This document shows positions 33,700 to 45,179 of a stretch of 64,000 nt of DNA, piece after piece. Source of the DNA: Zymoseptoria tritici IPO323 (taxonomy: Eukaryota > Ascomycota > Dothideomycetes > Mycosphaerellales > Mycosphaerellaceae); assembly GCF_000219625.1 (NCBI RefSeq), contig NC_018212.1, positions 1,754,501 through 1,818,500 on the forward strand, read 5' to 3'. The translations under genes and the position numbers were made by a program. The notes under the pieces were generated by a model. That model made no database searches, was not told where the DNA came from, and saw only the letters and a program-made list of their open reading frames with translations. Every line of letters begins with the position of its first letter. The first letter of the stretch is position 1.

Positions 33700-36600
33700 G
33701 CTGTTAGTAGTAGAGATCTCCTATAGATCTACAAAGATAGTTCTGTAGCATATTAGACTATGCATTAATTTATTAGAGGAGAGATAAACAGATACTACAA
33801 TAGAGTAAATGTTAGGGCTTAGGGTCCCTTCTCTTTTGTAGCTTGCTTTAATAGGTTTATAGCTAAGCTTAATAAGGATCTCCTTACTACAGACCTTATT
33901 AATATAGTAATAGAGGAGCTGTACAACCTAAGGGAGTAGGCCTTCCTAGTGGAAAACTACCCTAGTCTAACAACTCCTAATCCTTAGGGATTTGTGTTAT
34001 GCTATAACTAGACTCCTCTTAGCTAAATATTAAGCTCTAACAAGGCAGAGATAAAGTAGTAGTTAGTAGCATAGCATCCTGTATATGTTCTCCTTAAAAT
34101 CCCTTCTTCCCTAATAGAAACTAACATTCTCCTAGGCTTTAAGTTAAGATTCTAGGGGAATTAGCTTAGTCTTTTAGTAGTAGTTCTAGGGGGGTAGGCT
34201 GCAGGTTCTAGGACATGCTCTAATGCTTTTAGGTTTTTATAGAAAAGTTTTCCTTTAGCTAGGTGTTTTTCTTATAGTTTCTTAGATGCTTTTGTAGAGG
34301 TGTGTAGTTGCCTCCTTTCCTTTGTACAGATAAGAATAAAATAAGTGTTCTAAGTGTTGTGCTTCTTAGTTTTGTGACAAATAAAATAGTATAATTCTAG
34401 GGAGGGAATCCTTCTTAGGTAGGAATGTAGGTACTAAGGCATAAATTTGAGAGCAATTTCCCTCTTCTTATTAAGGGCTAGTTAGTCTAGTAGTATGATT
34501 TCTAACTACAAATTAGAAGGTTACAGGTTTAATTCCTGTATTAGCCTCTTATTTCGTGCGACTATGTTAGGATGTGTTCCTCTTATGCTCGCACGAGATG
34601 CTCTTTTTAGTAGACGCCTACATTAGAGGATGGTGTTTAGGGATTTTGGTTTTGTTAGACAGTCTGCAAGCTGCATGTCTGTCCTTATAAACTCTACCTT
34701 AATACTCCCCTTGTTATGTTGCTCTCTGCAGTAATAGTTCCTAAGAGAGACATGTCTTGATCTTTTGGAGTTAGCATGGTTTTCCACAAGGCTAATAGCT
34801 AATTAATTGTCTACTTTAATGAGGATGGTAGAAATGCTTTTGGCCTAGGTAAAGGGCTAGAGCTTATTAATAAGATTCCTTACCTAATTTACTTCTCTTG
34901 TTGCCTTAGTAAGAGAGAGGTACTCTGCCTTAGTGCTAGATAGCACTACTTCTTTCTGTAGTTAAGATCTCTAGATAACTAGGCCTCCTGCAATTTTGAA
35001 GAGCATTCCTAAGGTAGACCTGGATGTGCTAGGATTACTAGCAAAGTTAGAGTCTAAGAATGCTTTAATCTAAATTTGTTCCTTAGTTTTCCTATACACA
35101 AGGCACTTGTTAATTGTGCCTGTAACATATCTCTAGATGTGTTTAGCTGCCTGAACATGCAAAGGTCCTAGGTTCTAAAGGAACCTTGCATAGTAGTTAA
35201 CAGCAAAACTAATGTCTGGTCTGGTATAGTTTAACAGATGTTGCAGTTCCCTAATAATCTTGTTAAAGAGATTATAGTCCTCCTTTGTTCCCTTATCCTA
35301 GAGGGGTTTAAGGAGGGTGTTAAGGGGGTACTTGACACTCTTTGCATTGCTAAGACTATGTCCTTAAAGTTTGTCTTTAGAATAGTGTTCCTAAGAGACA
35401 GACATAGAGCTATCTTTCCCTTCCTTTAGGTAAAGTTTAAGAAAGACATTAGTATTAACAACCTTGATTGTGTACTTCTGCTCTAATCCCTTAATTAGCT
35501 TGTTAATCTTATAGTCTGACTGTTTAAAGATCTAGAAGTTATCTATATAAAGGAGAACAAGGATGCCTTTCCCTTGAAAGAGGCAAGCATTACTAACAGT
35601 TCTTAATAGACTAAGCTTTTAGAGAGTGTCTACAGCATCGTAGTGCTAGAGAGCAGCTGCCTGCTTAAGCCTATATAGTCCTTTCTTAACATGTATAATA
35701 TACTTGTAGGCATCTTTCTTAAAGAGATAAGCTCCCTCTAGTAGCTTAATAAAGATCTGCTTATCTAGGTTTGGATTTAGGAATGTAGTCTTAACATTAA
35801 CTTGTCTCCTCTTCTAGCTAAAGTTGACTAAGAGGGATAGAAGTATTCTCCCTATTGTAGCTCTTAGGGTGGGAGCAAAGGTATTAATATAGTTAAGTCC
35901 CTTCCTTTGTATGAATCCCCTAGCTATCTATCTGGCCTTGTACTTCTCTACAGTTCTATCTAGGAGTACCTTAATCTTAAAGACCTATTTCCCTGTAAGA
36001 GGGACTCTCCTCTTAGGGAGGGTGCTAATAAGTTTCTATTTAAGGCATCCTGTAGACTTAAGTAACTTAGCTTCCTTAATAATAGCTTTCTCCTATTCCT
36101 TGTAGTTAGATCTAGAGAGAGCTTCCTTAACTATCTTAGGATTAGACAGATTAGGATTTGTTACTTTAAGTCCTATCTTCTGGATCTTGCTGTAGTCTTT
36201 TCTTACAACTGATCTTCTACTTCTTAAGAGTCTGAATGTGCCTAAGCTTTTAGGACTTGCTTTATTGCCTAATTTCTTAGGTCTCTTAGGGCTTCTCCCT
36301 GCTTTCCTCTTTCCTATAATATAAATGTCTAGGAAGGGAGTTATAGCATAATCTTAGAGGTCTTCCCTTTTAGGGCAATTCTCTGCTAATACTTAATGTT
36401 GTGGCTGTGTTAATAAGGCATTAGCCTGCTCCTGGAATCCCTTAGGACTTCCTTAGAGTCCCTTAGGACTTCCTGTTTCCTTAGAAACATGCTCCCCCTA
36501 AGCTAGCTAGGAGGCTTCTTTATACTTAGTAGCCTCTGGCTAATTAGGCTTAGACTGCTTGTGTTAGTTATCCTAGGACTGTATGTCCTAACCTAATGTT

Positions 36601-36876
36601 TGCTCCCCCTAAGATGTTAAAAGGGAGGCTTAGTTTCTCTCTCTCTGCATAGTATTAAACATGTTCTCTACTTCTTAAAGATAAGAAGTAGTAAGAGGTT
36701 GGGCATCTTGCCCTTAGGCATCCTGGCCCTAATCTTAATCCTTAGTGTAGATAGCATAGACTTCCTGTTCTATAGCAATAGGTTGTATTAGTTGCAGGAA
36801 ACTCTCCCCCTAGAAGTCTAGGGCAGCAGGTATTATGCTGTATACCTTATCCTTATTGTGTGTTATATAAGGAGAG
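33700..36876 (-). pseudogene. Copia reverse transcriptase and RNase H, degenerate
   Basis: Minus-strand reading, with TAG at Trp sites, gives the copia RT landmarks: RRVPLTGK.VFKIK; EKYKAR.IARGFIQRKGLNY; INTFAPTLRATIGRILL; LLEGAYLFKKDAYKYI; KKGLYRLKQAA; and the catalytic LVLLYIDNF (from YVDD). KYTIKVVNTNVFLKLYLKEG follows, and later copia RNase H remnants near 35.0 kb. The 5' edge of this part is the gypsy insertion at 36876. Not functional. Confidence 0.8.
34476..34546 (+). tRNA. tRNA-like sequence (Cys-type, anticodon ACA, probably decayed GCA)
   Basis: 71 bases fold as a cloverleaf. Acceptor arms are ggctagt/attagcc, anticodon stem tctaa/ttaga around loop ctacaaa, T stem acagg/cctgt around tttaatt, and the D-arm starts gtctagtagtatgat. 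The anticodon position reads ACA; a G-to-A change from GCA (Cys) fits the RIP bias around it. It lies on the plus strand, antisense to the copia element, between the RNase H remains and the LTR. Likely a relic, possibly a tRNA-derived SINE head; expression unknown. Confidence 0.5.
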
Positions 36877-37150
36877 TGTGAGGGGGGAACTTCCAAAGGT
36901 TCCGATCTCCCGCGGATAGTAGCAGTGCGGACGTACGAGGTAGCATAGGGAGCAAAAGGGGCGGTAAACTGTACAATTAAAGTAAAAGGTAGGGGGGCAA
37001 AGGAGGTAGTATTAAGAGCTCTGTACTGTTGGGCCTCGTGTGCGTGTCCAAGGTCTTTCCGGAGGTCGATCTCTTGATGATCCTCCGACCTACACACGAA
37101 GCTGAAGCTAGATACAGACCGCACGTAACAGTGCGATATTCCCTACTACA
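36877..37150 (-). repeat. Gypsy 3' LTR (274 bp)
   Basis: Full-length match to 50313-50586, about eight transitions. Preceded on the plus strand by AGAG. Confidence 0.92.
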
Positions 37151-37443
37151 TCCGTCCCCCTCCTGTAGTGTCTAACCTAGACACTGCAAGAACCTAAACT
37201 ATACCATTGTGCACGCTTATAGCGTAAAAACCCTCCAGATCTAGCACTAGCGTCGTCCTTTTCAACTTGTTGCTAACGTAGACTGTCCCTATCCTCGGGT
37301 TTTGCACCCACCACGCATGTCCATCGCATGCATCGCATCCAAAACAAAAGAAACAAAACAAAAGAAACAACAAAAAGAAAAAAGAACCTTAAAACAAGCG
37401 CTAGTGCAGAAAACAGCCGCTCCTCATGTCCTGTTCGCACCAA

Positions 37444-37484
37444 ATGTTTCCCAGACCCGATGCGGATTTTGGTCTAGGAAACAT
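37444..37484. repeat. Dispersed hairpin repeat, copy 1 of 7
   Basis: Arms atgtttcccagacc and ggtctaggaaacat around a 13-base loop. Other copies: 40974-41012, 41311-41338, 41368-41398, 45046-45075, 48532-48561 and 48795-48837. All lie inside the gypsy element. Confidence 0.7.
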
Positions 37485-37512
37485 TGTAAACCTATCGCTG
37501 AGTACCATCCTC

Positions 37513-40450
37513 CTACTGCATGTCGCGTCCAGGTACGCGCTTGCTATCCTTGCCGATAAGTGAGTCGGGGACTTCCTGGGGTACTGCGATGTCCGTATCT
37601 CCCTGCCTAAGCAGCTCACGCTCCCTGTCGTCTGCATCGTTAGGAGCGACTTCAGCTAGTAGAGGTTAGTGCTTCTAGAAGTCGGTCGGGTGCTTGTCCT
37701 TAGCGTTGTAGTACGATCGGTTACCGAACGTATTCCTCTCTACGTACTTAATGTCCTTATAGTTTGCCTTTACTCGAGCTACAGTCGCATCCCGCTGCTT
37801 CTTAATCTATGCCCTTAGATCGACAACATTAAGGCGTATAAGCTTCTCCAGTTCGACGACGACTCTAGGGCTCTCCTACTTCTCGTAAGCAACAAGTGCA
37901 GCAGCGATGTGGTTATTAGGTGTCAAAGACACAGCCGTAGGGAAGGCGTAAGGAATCTTGCCGTACTTGTTGATAAGCCCGGAGGGTGTCTTATCGGGGG
38001 CGGTCAGGTCTATATGAGCTTTGCGCAGCATCTCCTAGTTACTAGCTTCGGCACATTCGAGAGAACCATCTACATACATAGCTACGAACTAGGGAAGAAT
38101 CGTTCGACGTTCGGTCTCTGCCTTAGTATCGACACTATGTGGCAGATGCGGAACCGTAATGCGAACATCAAATGCCTTGCAAGGAACGTGCTCCTACTTG
38201 AGCTCATAGCGATCTAGGAAGTGTTGCGGCAGCACCGTAGAATCGATCTTCTGCACTGCTCCGTCTGCGTAGTTGTTGGCCTTTATCCACTAGTACCATT
38301 CCTAAAAGATCTCCTTCTCGTGCATCCTCTTAACGAGCACCGTACAGTCCTTCTTGCCCTCGTCTGTTAAGGAGACCGTACCTTGAATCTGGTTAATACC
38401 GCGATTCTCCTCGACCATACGGCTGACCGTAAGGTCGATGTGCTTAAAGGTAGTGTTGTCGCCCTTCTTAGTGCTCTTAGCGTAGTATAGGTACGACACC
38501 AGCCGGTGCTTATGGTCACCTCGCAGAAGAACATATAGCAGCCAGTATAAAATGTCCTGGCGGATAAGCTGCTAGATCTGAGAGTAGCACATCGTACGAA
38601 GCCATCCGTAGTTAGGCTAGCTATTAATTTCGCGCTAATGCCACAAGTACATGTCCATTTCCTTATTAATAATCTTACAAAGGGCCTTGTCCTGTCCGAT
38701 CTACGCGAAGAGGGGAATGTTAAGCGTACCATTTCTCTTAAACTCGTTCTCTTGACCGGCCGTCAAGTACATCGCTTAGCGAGCCTTGTCAAAGAAGCCG
38801 TCAAAGTTAAGCTGGCCGAGTTCTCTGCGTGGGACGTCATTGTCGAAGCAGTACGGCCCAAGGAAGTCCGATAGTCGAGACAGACGAGCATCCTTAAACT
38901 ACATCTTGTACGTCTCGGAACCTATCTTCAGCTAGCTGAGCTTGTACGTATCGTACTTAAGGGTAGTAAGTTTAAAGAGCGTATTGTTCTTTGCTATTAC
39001 ATTCCCGGTCTTCACCTTGATTCCGAAGTATCGAAGCAGGTCCCTCGCATAGTTGTAGCACAGGAACGTGCACTCATCCTTTGGCTTCGTACTGTCCGGA
39101 TACAGTAGCTGCAGGCATCGAAACAGCTAGTTCGGGGTAGCAAGGCGTTGCGAAAGAGGAAGCCTCCTTAGGCCATTAATCGTAGCGATAATTTAAGGTA
39201 AGGCGTTCTTGCAATCACAGGTCGTGTTTGTGGGCTCCGTAATAGGCATGCCGAGAGCGATCTGTGTTTTAGTTACTGCCTAACTGACTGAGCGAGCCCT
39301 TCCCGTAGTGCGAACAACAGGAGACGCGTAGATACTTCCTCCGAGACCAGGGCTGGAAATGGATCTGCCGGAGTATAGTGTTTAGGGGCGGCCGGAGCCA
39401 CTCTCGGAAGGGGTACTGCGTATAGGAAGACTGCCGAGATTGGCTGGCTTTTCCTTGGTTTTGGACCGCGTGCTTATAGCGGGAGGTGCTTCGATCTGCT
39501 TCTAAGTGTTGGATCTAGACGCAATTTCCTTCTCCTTTCCCTCAGGCTTGTAGGGCACTATCTACCCACGACTATCCATGTGCCGGTTGTACGTGTTGCG
39601 CACGATGTCAATCTGCTCCTGTGTAGGGCGATCGATTCCTCCTAGTTTGCCGACTGTAAAGAAGTCCTTGGTAGTGTACTTAGTTCCTCTCGGATCCGAA
39701 TAACCCTGTCCTACGCCCTAACTGTACCGACGAATGTATTCTCGTGAAACAAGCATGGCTACTGTCGTACCCTTATCGGACTACGTCTTGTACTTTGAAG
39801 CCAGCTTTCGAATCTCTTTTGCCATGTTCTTAGATTTGTACACGTATTGCCTCAGTTCCGGGTTTGCATCCATCACGTCCTGTCCCCATTCTTTTGTAAG
39901 GGCGTCGTAAATGCCCTTCTTGCGGTTGCGGGTCCTCCTGCTATCCGTAGCTGCCGCCACCAGCCTCGGATAAGCAGCTACAATACTATCCTATCTAGTA
40001 ATCCTCCCGGTTCCTAAGGTAATAGGGACCCGGTTTATCCGCACGAAATCCCACATGCCTGCTGCAAACTCTGCTGCTTTTTCCAATCCTAATTCCAAGG
40101 TATTAACGATGTCTAACACTACTCGCTCGCGGTCCGCGTCTGGCATACTCTTGAGGAGACTCTCGAGTTTTCCCAGCTCTCTAGTGTTCTACGCAGTCGA
40201 GAAGGCTACACGCATTTCTTTATTGTTTGTTGAGGGTGCGCTCCGGAGGCGAGCCAGGATGTTGTCTATGTCGGTAGTAGTATGCGCAGTTGCGCTCGTT
40301 GTTAGGGTGTGTTGTGTGCGCTCGGTGCGCTCGTATCGTTTCGAAGGTGTTGTTTTTGCGCTGATGCGCTCGGTTGGTATGTGTGTTGTATGCGCTCGGC
40401 GCGCTCGGTGTTGTTTTGCGCTGATGCGCTCGGTTGGTGAGTGTATCGAG
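37513..40450 (-). pseudogene. Accessory gypsy gene: putative Fe(II)/2-oxoglutarate dioxygenase-like protein
   Basis: One minus-strand frame runs from about 40450 to 37513, broken only by TAG codons at likely Trp positions. Frame continuity was checked at ATG codons 40146 and 38658 and at 38499, all in register. The N-terminal half is basic and Ser/Thr-rich with charged helices (ADRERVVLDIVNTLELGLEK). The C-terminal domain has FKHIDLTVSRMVEENRG and NQIQGTVSLTDEGKKDC with HID at 38442-38434, and 101 residues later LPHSVDTKAETERRTIL. This is an HxD...H-x9-R arrangement as in Fe(II)/2OG oxygenases. It ends with DLTAPDKTPSGLINKYGKIP and further helices. The substrate is unknown; nucleic acid is conceivable for a transposon-borne enzyme. 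Fold assignment is by motif only. Confidence 0.55.
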
Positions 40451-41367
40451 GGGGGGCTCGTGGAGGGTGTTTAATCAGGTCGAAGGTCTGCGAGGACGCA
40501 GATGAGGTTCGTCCAGGAGGAAAAGGAGTCGTTAAGGGAGGTGCAAGGAGATAGGAAAGAAAGAAGATGTAGTAGATGTTGTAGGGAAGTCGGAGGTGTA
40601 GAGAAGATTGAGGCTTTTAAGTAGGGCGAGCAGGCAGAAAGCGGGTCCCTTGCTTGTTCGTGAATTGTGTGCGTGCTCGTGCTCGTGATTGTTAGAAGAG
40701 CTCGTAATTGTCAGGAAAGGCCTGTAATTGTTGTGTCGGTAATTGTTATGTCGGTAAATGTTTTGCATTAGCAGTCTCGTAATTGTGGCAGAATGTGCAT
40801 AATTGTCTAGCAAAAGGCAGCCTAGCCCCTAAATGTCCGAAAGGGTAACTAAGCTTCGTGAATTGTAACTCCCTCCCCTTTAGGGTAGAGAACGTGTGTT
40901 TAGTACGCTCTAAACAATAGTGGATCAGTCGTAGCCAGCAGAGACACCTAGGCAATGTCCTATCCTTCGCAAATGTTTGCTAGACCCCTTTCCCTAAATA
41001 GTCTGGCAAACAACTGGGCCTATCCGGCAGCACTAGCCTTTAAAAGATGTCCGCCGGCAGAAGGCAACAACAACAGCTGCTCGCTCGTAATTGTGTGCGT
41101 GAATTTGCTCGTAATTGTTCTTCGTAAATGCGCTAGTGATTATAGTGCGGAAGAGTTTGGCGGTGTCGGTCTATTAGATAGATAGCGGCGAGGACGGAGA
41201 TGAGGTCGTGCCGGGGGTCTTGTTGTAAGCGAAAGAGCTCACTTTAACACAAAGAAATGTGTGTGTCTCTTTGGGTAATAATGATGTTTGCCCGAGAGAG
41301 CGAGCGGAGCCTTTGCCAGACCACCGGTCTAGGAAACAACTATAGTGAGCCGAGAGCATCCGTCGCT

Positions 41368-41398
41368 ATGTTTGCCAGACCCTTGGTCTGGGAAACAT
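41368..41398. repeat. Dispersed hairpin repeat, best-preserved copy
   Basis: tgtttgccagacc, a 3-base loop, then ggtctgggaaaca. The consensus arm TGTTTGCCAGACC pairs with GGTCTGGGAAACA except for one central mismatch that recurs in several copies. It lies between the integrase end and the accessory gene. Confidence 0.7.
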
Positions 41399-41429
41399 TT
41401 TAATACGAATCATAGCCGCACTTAGATTC

Positions 41430-44400
41430 TTAGGTACTGTGATCGTTCTTCCGGGGACAGCAAGGATTCCCTTACCCCCTGCACGATGTTCGGAGGTCCG
41501 GGAGCAGGTTCTCTATACTGTTCAGCGGTAGGGTCGTCGCCCTAAGGTAATGCCGGCTCTTTATCCTCACTCTTAACACTTGCAAACTATTCAGGGTTTA
41601 AGTCGCCGCGTGTTAGCTCTTCGAGCTTATTAACATACTCGAGGTAGTCTGTAGGGACTACCCGAAGCATGTCCCTAGACTATATGCCTTAGAGCTCTGC
41701 CTCGTCCAGTTCTGTAATCTTGTAGGTACCGGTGTCTAGGCTTATACTTGTTACTCGGTAGGGCCCCTTCTATCGAAAGGACAGCTTCTCGTAGGTAGAC
41801 TTTCGCTCGCCTCTTTTTAACAGCACGAGCTGCCCCTTCTTAAGCGGCTTATTGTCGACATTATGGGTTATATCCTAGTACTCCTTCTAGGCATCTCGTA
41901 GCCTGCGCTGCAGGGCGGTAACTTCTCTAACATCCTTCTTGGAGCAGAAGATCTGCCTCACTCGAGCGGCTAGCAAGTCTTCGGTCGTACGCACTATCTT
42001 CCAGTTAATCGTTTTCCAAGTGTCGTACCGCAGCTCAATAGGTAGGACGACATTAAATGCATAGAAAAGACTTGCCGGCATACATCCCGTAGACCTACGA
42101 ACAGTAGTGCGGTCTGCCTATAGTGCTGCGTGGAAAAAGGATCTCCAGCCCTTCAGCTTGCCCTGCGTGCACTTTGAGAGGACGTCCAGGATGTTGGGAT
42201 GTCTACGCTCGACTAGACTGTTCGCTTTAGGGTGGTAGGCGGACACACGACTGAGGTTTGTATCCATTTGAGCCAGCAGCTGAGGCACATCGCCGTAGTT
42301 CTCAGGCCCTCCATTAAAGAAGATCCGGTTACAGGCTCTAGTGCGTGAAAAGACGTCTTCAAAAAGAAACTTCGCGACCTACCTTAAGCTCACACCTTGA
42401 TTCTGCCCCTTGTTTACGATCCTTCCTTCCGGCCATCTAGAGAGAGACTCCCTAGCTATAATAATGCTTCCGGAGCCATCGATATGAACGACGTCTACAT
42501 GCCACGACTCGCTAACATAGCTGTTGTATCTTAGGTGCAGTTCCGACATACTCGCTAGTCCGGACGATCGAAGAAGACACTCGGGGCACTTTCCGACGAA
42601 ATCTCGGACCTGCTTATACAGGCCCTGCCAGTAATACCGACAAGCGATCTTTATGTAGGTCCCTTCACGCCCTCTATGGCCGGAGGTAGGGTCCCTATAG
42701 AGGGTACGGATAATCGACTTCTGCTCAGACTCCTTGTCCATAACTCTACACAGCGGCTTGTTAATTCTTTTCTAATACTACAGGCAGCGTTCCCTAACTA
42801 GGTAGCGAGATGCCTGTTTCTTGAAGGCATACCAGCTGTTCCTGTTTACTCCTACCGGTCGTCGAAGGGTCAGGAGGTAGTATGCTACATCGCGGTAGAA
42901 GTCCGAGAGGAAGCCGTCGATGCTGCTCCGAACAAGCTCCTCTTCTAGAGCAGGGGTAATCTCTTCGGCCTCGACACGATTCGCGTACACTGTATACAGC
43001 GTGCTGTCAATTATTTCTTCGTAGTCCTGCTTATGCTCCTCGTTAATGTTATCGGACTGAGTACGCGGTCGTCGAGACAGCGCATCTACAGCAGTATACA
43101 GTCGGCCGGGAATATGCTTTACATCGAAATCAAACAGTCGTATCTATGAAAGCCACCTTGTCATCACTGCGTTAGGCAAGTCGGTCGGTAGTCGGTTCAA
43201 CTAATAGACCAGAGTATTCGCATCTAGCTCAAGCAGGAAGTAAATACCGTAGAGATGGTGCTTTAGCTTTTTCAATGCCTTCAAAACACCGAGACACTCA
43301 AGTTTCCCAGCATCGAACTTTCGCTCGTTCGGCTTCCAGATACCGCTTTTATACCGAGATAGGTGTCTTGTCTTGTAGTTGTCGACATCTCGTTGCATAA
43401 GGACTGCTCCGAACCCATCCCCGGATGCATTAATAGTAAGGATGATCTGTCCTCCCGAAACGTAGTCTATAGTCTTAAGAGCCGGTGTAGTAACGAGAGC
43501 CTTCTTTAATTTCCCTATCGACGCGTCATGCTCGGCGGTCTAACACCAGCACACATCAGGCTTTAGTAGATTGTACAGCGGAGCTAACACCTGTGCATAC
43601 TTCTTAATCCAGATGCGGAAGTACACGACCACGCCTAGGAATACTCGAACCTCCTTAGGGTTGTCTGGAGCAGGCCACTCGGTAATCTTAACGACTCGTG
43701 CTTCATCAGGGTAACGGCCATATACATTACAAACGTACCCGACAATCAGTACCCCTGTCGAGAACCATCGCGACTTAAGAGCTAATATAGTGAGTCCGGC
43801 TCTCTTAATGTCGGCAAGGACTACGTCAAGGTTCGTAACATGTTTAGCAACCCAACGTCGGATGCCGGGCTCGGTTTCCTCGTTATCGTACGTAGTGCGG
43901 GGACCTTTAACTCCAATGTCGTCTAGAAAGGGGCGAGCTCGGTAATTCATGTGCTCCTGAAGGATAGTAGTTATGATCCTTTGGAACTGAGCGACCGAAT
44001 TAGTTCCGCCCATAGGAATCCCTATGTGCCTAAACAGCCCGAGCGGTGTATAAAAGGAGGTGAGGTCCCGACAGTATTCGGCTAGGGGTATTTGGTCGTA
44101 TCCAGAGAAGAGGTCTATAAGCGAGGTAGTAGTGCAGCCTGCGAAGTCTGCAGAAAAGGAGTCTGCGTCCGGTGGCATGTTAGCATCCCTCAGCGTGACA
44201 CGGTTTACTTCTGTAGCTGAGTTGATAAGTCGGTACTTCTTCTCCTCCTTCTTTTCCTGGACACTCTCCCCTTCCGGCATAGGGTCCTTGGCTTTTAGTG
44301 GCTTTAGGTTGTCTGGCTTCTTTTGCACGATAAACCAGGGGTTCCGGTATGCACTATAGGATGGCTCGATTACTCCATTACGGGCTCGCTTACTAACCAT

Positions 44401-44484
44401 CTGTATTACTACCTTCTCGAGGGCTGCGGGGATAGGGAAGTTCTTGCACTGCCAAGCCTTGTGCGGAATCGTGCGGATCTCCAC
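41430..44484 (-). pseudogene. Gypsy pol: reverse transcriptase, RNase H, integrase
   Basis: The block 44484-43540 is a clean 314-residue RT fragment with TTSLIDLFSGYDQIPLAE, FYTPLGLFRHIGIPMGGTN and the catalytic RPFLDDIGVKGP (Y/FxDD box). RNase H remains lie at 43398-43201 (ERKFDAGKLECLGVLKALKK). The integrase zinc-binding part is at 42741-42379 (HRGREGTYIKIACRYYWQGL, CPEC) followed by core residues (WHVDVVHIDGSG). The integrase C-terminal part is near 41.9 kb. Frame is constant across 44484-41887, with TAG at Trp sites. Relative to gag-protease this frame is -1, compatible with programmed frameshifting but also with a one-base deletion. Confidence 0.85.
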
Positions 44485-45179
44485 TGGTAGGGAAACATCC
44501 TCGTTAAGGCGACCAACATGTAAGAAATCCTAAGCAAGAGACTTCTCTCGTCGGAAGAGACAGGCATGGAAAAGCTCGAGCTCTTTCGGCCTTAGTTCGA
44601 TCGTAGTCTTGAAGCTGTTCATGCGTTCAGGGGTAAGTCTCGAACCCTTCTCGATGTCGGAAAACTTGGGGATAAGGTACTTGTTGTCCTAGGGGTACGT
44701 GCTTAGCGTGAGCTTGGCCTCATTTTCAAGACATCTCTGCCGCCAGTTGAAAGTACCACTAGGGGGTTTGCTGCTAGTGTCGTGAATACTACCATTAACG
44801 GGTCTGATCTTGTCCGCCTTGCGTTTGTACATAGTGTATACATTCGGAGCGGATCCTGCCTCCCATTCCGTTTTTCGCTAGAGGTGATCTGACTAGAGAA
44901 TATCCGCCTACTTAATGATCAGCGACGCTACTCGGGCTTGTGAGGTGGTTTCCCAGACTGTATCCGAGGGATTAATGGTGTATTTTGTCGAGGTAATGGT
45001 CCGGAACTCGTCCCAAGCCTTTACTTCATCCCAGGTGCTGAAGAAATGTTTGCCAGACCCGGGGTCTGGGAAAGGTTTCGGGTCGACTTCGACCAGCAGT
45101 CTCGTTCCGGACGACTACAAGTGATCCTCCGGATAGTTGAATAATACTACCGCGTTACCGGGGTGTCGGTAGCCTACTC

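Noticed and set aside
40055..40474. 139-codon plus-strand frame in the gypsy element
   Set aside because: Antisense to the accessory gene start and built from repeated cgctcg words.
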